Assembly: GCA_003557545.1 (NCBI GenBank)
Contig: PWOD01000077.1
Span: 1-5,602 of the forward strand
Reading direction: 5' to 3'
Origin: a bacterium
Lineage (GTDB): Bacteria; T1Sed10-126
Length of the DNA: 5,602 bases
Shown here: piece after piece, positions 1 through 5,602 of the stretch
Layout of the letters: each line of letters begins with the position of its first letter
Numbering within the stretch: the stretch's first letter is position 1
Translations under genes and position numbers: made by a program
Notes under the pieces: generated by a model
What the model saw: only the letters and a program-made list of their open reading frames with translations
Database searches by the model: none
Told to the model about the DNA's origin: nothing

Positions 1-2616
1 ATGGGTGCCAGAGGGGTCTTGCAGCAGGAGATGGAGAGTCTCGAAGAGCGCCAAAAAGAGTTGGAAAAGATTATTGAGGGCAAAGCTAAAGATGTGAAAA
101 ATTTAAAGCAGAAACAGGACCAGGGCCGCCTGTCATCTGTTGATATAGAACGTTTAAAGGAGCTGCGGTTTCAATTAAACCATAGACGGGAAGATCTTCA
201 GCAGGTAAAACTGCGGATTGAGGATATTGAGGAGGAGCTTGATTCCGATGTTAAGCGGGAGATTCTGGTGCGGGGTGTGGCTTATCCCGGGGTTAAACTA
301 CATATAGGTTCGGTTCGGGAACCGGTTGAGTCGGAGCGCAGTCACTGTACGATAAAGGTGGAAGGTAAAGAAATAAAATATCGTAATTATCATGAACCGG
401 ATGAGGAGATTAGTTTTACTACAACGATTGCCTCCGATCTTGACAAATTTGAAGAAAAATATGAAACACCTGACCTGGCTGACCTCAGACGCCATATGAT
501 ACTGGATGAGGATCAGCTGGAAGAAGATATGGAGATAACCAGGGAGGAGCTGTTAAGAAGGTTTCTGGGGCTGGAAGAGAGTAAGGAAATGGCTGTGGTT
601 GATCTGACCACCGCCCCCATAAATGGTAATGGTGACAGGCAAAAAAGGTGGTGGGCTATTGAGGTTATGGAGGGGGAAGAATCTCAGAAAATAGCAAATT
701 ATTTCGATCCTAACACCAAGGATTCAGTTAAGGTAAAGTGTGAAAACCCCCGCGAAGGATTGAAAAAGGCCACCAGCTATCTTGGGGCGGATGAAGAGGA
801 GCTGGCAGTGAAAATTCTGGAAACCGGTTGGCCGGGATTTTTTGGACTCTGGAAAAAGGATTATTTAATTCGTGTTATTAAGAAGGAAGCTCTGCGAAAG
901 GAAGCTGGAACTGACGATGGAGGCCGCGGATCTTTTGATCTTTTGCAGGGTGGGGAAAGAAATGAGGATGTTGCCGGCTTTATTAAATTAGATAATGATC
1001 CGGATGGTCTTAAACTGGCGGTTTATCCGCCACAGGGACATGGACTGCCGGTGACATTTGAACAGGTGCGTCATGAACTTGAAGAGAATAATTATAATCA
1101 GGATATAGATTGGGTTAAGATTGAAAATATGATTGATGAGCCTACAGGAGAGGTTGAATTGATCGGGCCGCGTCAGCGGGATCCGAATATTGACGGTAGT
1201 TTTAGTGTTACACTTAATGAAACTAACACAAAGGCCTGGTTGACGGTTATTCCTCCAAAACAAAAAGGGGTGGCGGTGACCCGTAAAGAGGTTGAAAAAT
1301 ATCTCAAGGAGGAGGGGATAAATTATGATGAACAGCTGCTGAAGGAGGTTTTCGAGGAAGAACTTTTCGAACAGGAGATCGCTGTGGCAACCGGTAAAAA
1401 ACCGATTCATGGGGAGGATGGTCGGATTGATTATAAGGTGGCAGTGATTGATGATGAAGAGGAAGAGTCAGAGGAAGAAGTTGTCGATTACCGCGAGGGT
1501 GAGGAGATAATCAACGTCCAAAAAGGTCAGCTTCTCGCAGAAGTTATTCCGCCTACTACCGGTGAAGCTGGATATACAGTTTATGGTGATATGATACCTG
1601 CCGAACCGGGGCGTGAGGTAGAACTTCATGCTGGTGAAAATACAAGTTATACCGAGGATGGCAAGGGTGTAGTAGCTGAACGAGATGGCCGGGTAAGGTT
1701 ACTTGGCACAGAGTTTAATCCAGAATTAGTTGTAGAACCTGTGTTGGTTATTAAGGGGGATCTGGATTATGAGGTGGGGAATATTGAGTTTGATGGAGCG
1801 GTAATTGTAAAGGGAATGATACTGGATGGTTTCAAGGTTATAGCCGGTAAGGGTGTGGAAACAAAATCAATCGGTAAGTCGGTGGTTAAAAGCGGTGGAG
1901 ATATAGTTGTTGATCAGGGCATAGTTGGGCGTGGTGGCGGGCTGGTCGAGGCGACCGGCAATGTTTTTGTAAAATATATTGAAAACTCTAATGTCAAGGC
2001 CGGCGAAACTGTAATGGTTGAACAGATGATTATGCATAGTCGGGTTGATGCCGGGGAATATGTTATTGTTGAAGGTAAGCGTCGTGGGGATATCATCGGT
2101 GGTAAAACCAGGGCGGGCAACTCTGTTCAGGCCAAGAATATTGGGGCCAAACTGGCCTCTAAAACTGAGATAGAATGTGGTATAGAACCCTGGCTTCGGG
2201 ACAAACTAAAACAGCTTGAGGATAAAATCGACAAACAAAAAGAGGGACTCGACAAGGTGAAAAGTAGTCTTCGTAGATTTATTGGTCTGGTTGAAAAGAT
2301 GGGAGGAGAAGAAAATCTTAGCGAACAACAACTTGCGCTTCGCCAAAAGATGGTTAGTCGGGGGAAAAAGCTTCAGAAACAGTTGAAAAAATTAGCTGAG
2401 GAACTCAAGAAGATAAAAAAACAGATTGATGCAAAAAGCGGCGGTGAGATCAGAGTGGCCGGGGAGCTCAGGACTGGAGTCAAAATAACCATTCAGACTC
2501 TTTCGATGTACCTGACCGAGACTCATAATAACTGTCGATATGTGCTGTTTGATGGTGATTTCTTGGAAAAACATTTCGTCCCGCTGGATGTTGATATTAA
2601 ACCTCGTGATTATTAA
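1..2616 (+). CDS. DUF342/FapA-family protein with Jag_N-like domain, probably 5'-partial
   Basis: The reading frame is open from base 1 and ends at TAA 2614-2616 (871 codons visible). Residues 1-85 form a Glu/Lys-rich coiled coil, followed by a DUF342 closing strand, VRGVAYPGVKLHIG (90-103). An unrecognised acidic linker spans about 130-235. Residues 242-295 resemble Jag_N, the N-terminal domain of the RNA-binding protein KhpB/Jag, with the hallmark GFFGLW at 279-284. Residues 328-402 and 403-482 look like two copies of the FapA N-terminal subdomain; the second keeps the ATGKKPIHGEDGRIDYKV pattern. A very acidic linker (484-502) leads into the glycine-rich right-handed beta-helix typical of DUF342 (about 515-728), then a second coiled coil (731-812) and a closing strand, GELRTGVKITIQ (821-832). 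There is no signal peptide or membrane segment in the visible part, so it is probably cytoplasmic. FapA of Vibrio acts in polar flagellar assembly; most Firmicutes members have no known role. The family call is firm, the function is unknown, and the true start is probably upstream of the window. Confidence 0.88.
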   Translation: MGARGVLQQEMESLEERQKELEKIIEGKAKDVKNLKQKQDQGRLSSVDIERLKELRFQLNHRREDLQQVKLRIEDIEEELDSDVKREILVRGVAYPGVKLHIGSVREPVESERSHCTIKVEGKEIKYRNYHEPDEEISFTTTIASDLDKFEEKYETPDLADLRRHMILDEDQLEEDMEITREELLRRFLGLEESKEMAVVDLTTAPINGNGDRQKRWWAIEVMEGEESQKIANYFDPNTKDSVKVKCENPREGLKKATSYLGADEEELAVKILETGWPGFFGLWKKDYLIRVIKKEALRKEAGTDDGGRGSFDLLQGGERNEDVAGFIKLDNDPDGLKLAVYPPQGHGLPVTFEQVRHELEENNYNQDIDWVKIENMIDEPTGEVELIGPRQRDPNIDGSFSVTLNETNTKAWLTVIPPKQKGVAVTRKEVEKYLKEEGINYDEQLLKEVFEEELFEQEIAVATGKKPIHGEDGRIDYKVAVIDDEEEESEEEVVDYREGEEIINVQKGQLLAEVIPPTTGEAGYTVYGDMIPAEPGREVELHAGENTSYTEDGKGVVAERDGRVRLLGTEFNPELVVEPVLVIKGDLDYEVGNIEFDGAVIVKGMILDGFKVIAGKGVETKSIGKSVVKSGGDIVVDQGIVGRGGGLVEATGNVFVKYIENSNVKAGETVMVEQMIMHSRVDAGEYVIVEGKRRGDIIGGKTRAGNSVQAKNIGAKLASKTEIECGIEPWLRDKLKQLEDKIDKQKEGLDKVKSSLRRFIGLVEKMGGEENLSEQQLALRQKMVSRGKKLQKQLKKLAEELKKIKKQIDAKSGGEIRVAGELRTGVKITIQTLSMYLTETHNNCRYVLFDGDFLEKHFVPLDVDIKPRDY
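724..885 (+). other. Jag_N-like domain inside the DUF342 protein
   Basis: Codons 242-295 encode a beta-alpha-alpha-beta-beta pattern: a short strand (SVKVKCEN), a helix with REGLKKATSYLG, an acidic turn DEEEL, a strand AVKILE, the loop GWPGFFGLWKKD, and a last strand YLIRVIKK. This matches the Jag_N pattern as I know it, in which a helix of the type EEALEKALEELG is followed by GFLGLG and an XVRV strand. Jag_N is usually joined to KH and R3H RNA-binding domains in KhpB/EloR; neither is present here. The assignment rests on pattern recognition, not on a search. Confidence 0.65.
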
Positions 2617-2653
2617 GTAGGTTAATTTTTGTTGGCTAAACAGTAACTGTAAA

Positions 2654-2659
2654 AAGGAG
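2654..2659 (+). promoter_or_regulatory. Ribosome binding site of the DUF3108 gene
   Basis: AAGGAG lies 8 bases before ATG 2668 and only 5 bases before TTG 2665. This spacing favours the ATG as the start and drops one residue from the longest reading. The surrounding 51-base gap (2617-2667) shows no hairpin followed by a T-run, so no terminator separates it from the first gene. No convincing -35/-10 promoter pair is visible either. Confidence 0.75.
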
Positions 2660-2667
2660 AATTTTTG

Positions 2668-3618
2668 ATGAAAATGTTGTTTAACAATTTAGTTCGGGAT
2701 AGATTATCAGCTCAGCTGTTTGCTATGGTTCTATTTTTCTTTTGTTTTTTCACAACAACCGGTTTAACAGCTGCTGATACTGCCGAACTATCTGCTCCAG
2801 AAAACTACTACCAGGTAGATTTGGCAGATCACCATGATACGGAGGGACTGGTCGATGGGGTTGATGAAGATACAGAGCTGTTAGATGAATCGGTTGATAC
2901 AGTTCCTGCGGAACATTTTCGAGAGCTCAGTCCTAATTTTGGACCAGGAGAATATAAACGCTGGAGGGTGACTTATCTGGGTTTGACAGCCGGTGATCTT
3001 GAAGCCTGGGTTGAAGAGGATGAGTTTGAGGGCCGCCCGGCCTTTAGATTGAACCTGCGAGCACGCAGCCGGGGGGTCGCCAGCTGGTTATACAGGGTCC
3101 GGGATCAGGCAGTTAGTTTTATGGATGTTGGTGGTCTTTTTTCCTGGGGTTATGAGTATTTTCAGGATCATAAGGGTGAAGAGGACGAGGAGCGGATTCG
3201 TTATTATCAGGATCAAGGTTTTTTTATGGACGAGGAGGGAAAACGTGGTGAAATCCCTCCTTATACCCAGGACGCTTTGTCGGCCGTCTATTATCTGCGA
3301 ACGCTTGACCTCGAAGTCGGAGACAAGGCAAGTTATCCGGTCCAGGTCGGTTCTGATGTAGGCGTGATTCGGCTTTATGTTCGGAGAGTTGAAGATGTTA
3401 AAACATATGATGGTTGGCGGAAGGCTTATCTGGTTGAAACGGAGCTGTTAACGATTGAGCCGGGGGAAGATGAGTCGGGTGAGATCGATAAGGTCGATGG
3501 AATCAGGATATGGTTGAGCAAAGATGAACGCCGGGTTCCCTATCAGATTGCCGTTGCTGCTTATTTTGGTTCGATTTATGCTTATCTGGAGGAATACAGG
3601 CCTGGTGAGGGGTATTAA
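2668..3618 (+). CDS. Secreted DUF3108 domain protein
   Basis: This 316-residue protein has a signal peptide: basic residues near the N-terminus (about 9-12), a hydrophobic core rich in Phe and Leu (about 17-28), and a likely cleavage site near GLTAA (32-36). The mature N-terminus (about 37-85) is a low-complexity acidic linker. The DUF3108 domain follows. It opens with FGPGEYKRWRVTYLGLTAGD (91-110) and continues through YRVRDQAVSFMDVGGLFSWG (142-161), the PPYTQDALSAVYYLR element (197-211) and the late signature GIRIWLSKDERRVPYQI (278-294). DUF3108 proteins are exported beta-rich proteins found mostly in diderm bacteria, with no firmly established biochemical function that I can cite. The M48 protease gene begins 2 bases downstream, so the two are surely co-transcribed and probably act together in the envelope. 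A TTG at 2665 could extend the protein by one residue, but ribosome-binding-site spacing favours ATG 2668. Confidence 0.87.
   Translation: MKMLFNNLVRDRLSAQLFAMVLFFFCFFTTTGLTAADTAELSAPENYYQVDLADHHDTEGLVDGVDEDTELLDESVDTVPAEHFRELSPNFGPGEYKRWRVTYLGLTAGDLEAWVEEDEFEGRPAFRLNLRARSRGVASWLYRVRDQAVSFMDVGGLFSWGYEYFQDHKGEEDEERIRYYQDQGFFMDEEGKRGEIPPYTQDALSAVYYLRTLDLEVGDKASYPVQVGSDVGVIRLYVRRVEDVKTYDGWRKAYLVETELLTIEPGEDESGEIDKVDGIRIWLSKDERRVPYQIAVAAYFGSIYAYLEEYRPGEGY
3607..3612 (+). promoter_or_regulatory. Ribosome binding site of the M48 protease gene
   Basis: GAGGGG lies 8 bases before ATG 3621, inside the last codons of the DUF3108 gene. With a 2-base gap between stop and start, translation of the two genes is probably coupled. 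Confidence 0.7.
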
Positions 3619-3620
3619 CC

Positions 3621-4796
3621 ATGGGAAAAGTTCTGCTTTTCTGCGCTCTGATGCTGGTTGTTTTTACTGGTATATTTGGATCTGGTTGTGCCGGCAGAAC
3701 AAATCGTGATCCGCACGGAGATTGGGTCTTTATTTCAGATGATGCCGCGCGCCGTATGGGGGAATCAGCCGCCCGTCAGTTGGAAGAACAGGTAGGCATA
3801 TACCACTCTGAACAGTACAATAGCTATATTAATAATCTTGGTCAACGGATGGCTGCCTATTCGGACAGACCCAATCTTGATTATCAGTTCAAAATATTGG
3901 ATAGCTTTATGGTCAATGCTCTGGCCTTGCCGGGCGGCTTTGTATATGTGACAAGAGGACTGTTAAAAAATGTAGATAATGAAGCTCAGCTGGCTGCAGT
4001 GATTGGTCATGAGCTGGGTCATATTAGTGCTTATCATAGCGAAAAACGGGCTCAGCTACAGGTGGGTTCTATTTTAACCTCGGTGGCCGCGGCCGGCGCA
4101 ACAAGGGGACGCAGTATTATCGGTGGTGTGGTTGGTACCGATATGATAGCTCGGGGTTATACAAGAACTGCAGAATATGAGGCGGATGAACTGGGAGTTG
4201 AGTTTTTACGTCGTGCTGGATATTATCCCCGGGCGATGGGGGAGTTTCTGGAAAAGCTGCGGGAGGATGGAGAGCAGTTTCCGGTTCAGGAGATTTTAAT
4301 TCTTCGCACTCATCCGTTTCTTGAAGATCGGATTCGCCGGTTAAATATGATGTTGGCAACAGCCGAATTTGAGGAGGATTATATTGTTAATAGCGGGCGG
4401 TTTAACCGCTACCGGCGACAGTATCTGTTTTTACCGGAGGAAGAGCAGGTGCTGGAAAAAGTTGAGGGGATGCTCAACGCCTATCAAAGATTTGATGTTA
4501 GTTCTATGAAAAAATATTTTTGTGATGATTTTGAAATCGGACCTGAGGATGACCGGCAATCTGCAGAAAATTTTCTGAATAGTTTGAAAAGACGGTTTGA
4601 GCGGCTTGAAAAAATTGATTATACATATCAGCTGTTTGATCTGGATCATAGGAGTGACAGTGAAATAGCGGTCATCTACAGTTACAGGGAGGAACGGCAG
4701 CTTAAAGAGGAGTCGATTCCGGAGATTATCGATGGTTATCAGAAGACTGTCTGGAAACGGAGTGGAGATAGCTGGTGTCTGATTCGACTCCAATAA
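3621..4796 (+). CDS. M48-family zinc metalloprotease, probable lipoprotein, with C-terminal NTF2-like domain
   Basis: This 391-residue protein starts with a hydrophobic export signal (4-20) ending in GSGC, with Cys23 as the likely lipidated residue. The Gly at -3 is unusual for a lipobox, so anchoring is probable rather than certain. The protease domain (about 40-250) carries NALALPGGFVYVTRGLL (99-115), the zinc motif HELGH (130-134), the ExxxD segment with Glu185 as probable third zinc ligand and Asp189, and the late THPFLEDRIRRL element (230-241). All catalytic features look intact. This resembles BepA/LoiP-type periplasmic M48 enzymes, which handle misfolded outer-membrane proteins in Proteobacteria, but no TPR repeats are present. 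Instead, residues about 274-391 look like an NTF2/SnoaL-like domain: a helix with GMLNAYQRFDVSSMKKYF, then strands ending in [18 protein letters not shown]. Such domains often bind small ligands or mediate dimerisation. The gene follows the DUF3108 gene by 2 bases, which suggests a shared role in envelope maintenance. The protease call is firm; the substrate is unknown. Confidence 0.93.
   Translation: MGKVLLFCALMLVVFTGIFGSGCAGRTNRDPHGDWVFISDDAARRMGESAARQLEEQVGIYHSEQYNSYINNLGQRMAAYSDRPNLDYQFKILDSFMVNALALPGGFVYVTRGLLKNVDNEAQLAAVIGHELGHISAYHSEKRAQLQVGSILTSVAAAGATRGRSIIGGVVGTDMIARGYTRTAEYEADELGVEFLRRAGYYPRAMGEFLEKLREDGEQFPVQEILILRTHPFLEDRIRRLNMMLATAEFEEDYIVNSGRFNRYRRQYLFLPEEEQVLEKVEGMLNAYQRFDVSSMKKYFCDDFEIGPEDDRQSAENFLNSLKRRFERLEKIDYTYQLFDLDHRSDSEIAVIYSYREERQLKEESIPEIIDGYQKTVWKRSGDSWCLIRLQ
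4764..4767 (+). promoter_or_regulatory. Ribosome binding site that sets the GTG start of the methyltransferase gene
   Basis: GGAG lies 7 bases before GTG 4775, inside the end of the protease gene. An in-frame TAG at 4769-4771 blocks any longer reading, so GTG 4775 (or the non-standard CTG 4772) is the earliest possible start. Confidence 0.65.
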
Positions 4797-5320
4797 GACC
4801 GACCAAATCTATTGTCCTGAAGGCTCTTTCTGACATTCTTCGACCGGTTCTGACTGACCTGGTGATGCTTGATCTGTTTGCCGGGACAGGTCGGGTTAGC
4901 CAGGCCCTGTTAAAGGAAGGAATAAGCCATTCTTATGCGGTTGATCTAAATTCCTCCCCGGCTGGTTTGCCCGATGAAATCTGCTGGATTGAATCATCAG
5001 TTGAAAAATTTCTTGCGGGTCCAGGTCCCCGGGAACAGATTGATCTTGTTTATATGGATCCGCCTTACAACTACAGTGGATACAAAGATTTAGTTGCCTC
5101 TGCAGGAAGCAGTGACTGGTTCAAAAAGCAGGGGATAGTGGTTGTTGAAACGGCCACCGTCTCTCCACCATTGCCTGTACAGATAACTACTGAGGATGGC
5201 CAGGACAAGCGCAGTTTGGTCCTGCTAAGGGAAAGAGAATATGGTGCTACAAGGTTGTCTGTCTATCAGGCTGACAGGCCATCTCCAGCTGTTGAGCGGC
5301 CCCGAAAGAGTGGTGATTGA
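4775..5320 (+). CDS. RsmD-like N2-guanine RNA methyltransferase, N-terminally short
   Basis: The 181-residue product has the marks of the RsmD family, which methylates N2 of G966 in 16S rRNA using S-adenosylmethionine. [16 protein letters not shown] (7-22) matches the TRPT...V+EALFNIL segment. [15 protein letters not shown] (32-46) is the AdoMet-binding motif I, Asp57 is the motif II acid, and DPPYN (95-99) is the catalytic motif [14 protein letters not shown] (154-165) matches the late YG-T-L-Y strand. Two things are odd. The usual N-terminal segment of about 15 residues (MRIIxGxxKGRxL type) is missing. The stretch between motifs II and IV is also shorter than usual, seemingly lacking the helix with the conserved Asn. 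Residues after about 166 form an unconserved tail. The start overlaps the protease gene by 22 bases. It may be a divergent RsmD or a paralogue with another RNA target, so I give no symbol. Confidence 0.8.
   Translation: MSDSTPIRPTKSIVLKALSDILRPVLTDLVMLDLFAGTGRVSQALLKEGISHSYAVDLNSSPAGLPDEICWIESSVEKFLAGPGPREQIDLVYMDPPYNYSGYKDLVASAGSSDWFKKQGIVVVETATVSPPLPVQITTEDGQDKRSLVLLREREYGATRLSVYQADRPSPAVERPRKSGD
5305..5310 (+). promoter_or_regulatory. Weak ribosome binding site of the CinA-C/PncC gene
   Basis: AAAGAG lies 6 bases before TTG 5317, inside the end of the methyltransferase gene. It is an imperfect Shine-Dalgarno match. Together with a TTG start overlapping the upstream stop as TTGA, it suggests that translation depends on re-initiation from the upstream gene. 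Confidence 0.4.
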
Positions 5321-5602
5321 AACTGTCTCACTGGTGTAAAACATTAGAAAGCCAGGTTGCAAATTTATTTTCACGGTTAGAGCGGGATTGTTCACAGATG
5401 GCCATTGCTGAATCCTGTACGGGTGGACTATTGGGTGGGACTTTAACAGCTCAGCCCGGCAGCTCAAAATATTTTAAGGGTGGAATTATAGCCTATGACA
5501 ATCGGGTTAAGCAGTCGATCCTCGGGGTGGCTCATGAGCTGTTGGAAAGCTCGGGTGCTGTTAGCCGTGAGGTTGCCGCACAGATGGCTCGCGGCGCGGC
5601 TC
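5317..5602 (+). CDS. CinA C-terminal domain protein, PncC-type nicotinamide-nucleotide amidohydrolase (3' end outside window)
   Basis: The visible 95 residues match the CinA C-terminal family. An N-terminal helix (about 5-27) is followed by [17 protein letters not shown] (28-44), [20 protein letters not shown] (47-66), the LGV element (69-71) and [16 protein letters not shown] (80-95). Members of this family (PncC) deamidate nicotinamide mononucleotide to nicotinic acid mononucleotide in the cytoplasm, recycling the product of NAD-dependent DNA ligase and other NAD-consuming reactions. The AESCTGG motif is part of the active site. I place the start at TTG 5317 because a stop at 5314-5316 closes the frame upstream and this start leaves the usual ~25-30 residues before AESCTGG. 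An ATG start at 5398 would remove the first helix. There is no room for the N-terminal CinA (MoCF-like) domain, so this is the stand-alone form. The reading runs off the window with the frame open. Confidence 0.9.
   Translation, partial: MKLSHWCKTLESQVANLFSRLERDCSQMAIAESCTGGLLGGTLTAQPGSSKYFKGGIIAYDNRVKQSILGVAHELLESSGAVSREVAAQMARGAA

Noticed and set aside
988-1410. Antisense open frame of 140 codons
   Set aside because: It lies wholly opposite the DUF342 gene, has a composition dominated by Ile, Phe and Leu as expected for the reverse of an acidic helical protein, and shows no family motif.
2640-2650. Perfect inverted repeat ACAGT-A-ACTGT in the gap before the DUF3108 gene
   Set aside because: With 5-base arms and a 1-base centre it is too short to be a terminator and could easily arise by chance. 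It could be an operator half-site pair, but nothing else supports that.
2665-2667. TTG as start of the DUF3108 gene
   Set aside because: It is only 5 bases after the AAGGAG, while ATG 2668 has the better 8-base spacing.
4732-4779. Short frame starting with ATG 4732 (MVIRRLSGNG) as a frameshifted N-terminus of the RsmD-like protein
   Set aside because: The resemblance to the RsmD N-terminus is superficial, the frame stops at 4777-4779, and the protease frame here still encodes the conserved end of its NTF2-like domain.
4431-4793. Antisense open frame of 120 codons
   Set aside because: It is opposite the conserved C-terminal domain of the protease and shows no recognisable motif or suitable ribosome binding site.
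5398-5400. ATG as start of the CinA-C protein
   Set aside because: It would begin directly at the AESCTGG strand and remove the first helix of the family, which is encoded in frame from TTG 5317.

Overview
The window carries five protein genes, all on the + strand and closely packed. They are a DUF342/FapA-family protein (bases 1-2616, probably open at its 5' end), a secreted DUF3108 protein (2668-3618), an M48 zinc metalloprotease that is a probable lipoprotein (3621-4796), a short RsmD-like RNA methyltransferase (4775-5320), and the start of a CinA C-terminal/PncC-type nicotinamide-nucleotide amidohydrolase (5317 to the window end). The only real gap is about 50 bases after the first gene. 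I see no terminator, RNA gene, mobile element, CRISPR array or long DNA repeat.

Organism: moderate G+C, AGGAG-type ribosome binding sites, use of GTG and TTG starts, and acidic proteins with Glu/Asp-rich linkers suggest a Firmicutes-type bacterium. DUF3108 is mostly a family of diderm bacteria. A diderm, possibly halophilic Firmicute such as Halanaerobiales would fit. This is an inference from gene content and protein composition, not an identification.

Layout: the first gene is the most unusual. Its first ~125 residues look like the tail of one DUF342 unit (coiled coil plus closing beta strand). A linker and a Jag_N-like domain follow, and then a complete second DUF342 unit with a doubled N-terminal subdomain. 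The ATG at base 1 therefore probably lies inside a longer tandem DUF342 gene. The next two genes encode exported proteins, a DUF3108 protein with a signal peptide and an M48 protease carrying an extra C-terminal NTF2-like domain. They are 2 bases apart and probably act together in the cell envelope.

The last two genes encode cytoplasmic functions (rRNA modification and pyridine-nucleotide recycling). Their starts are embedded in the ends of the preceding genes (22-base and 4-base overlaps), so translational coupling is likely. The whole set reads as one operon that mixes envelope and housekeeping functions. I found no clearly new defence or mobile system. The points most worth a second look are the tandem DUF342/Jag_N architecture, the M48-NTF2 fusion and the shortened RsmD-like enzyme.
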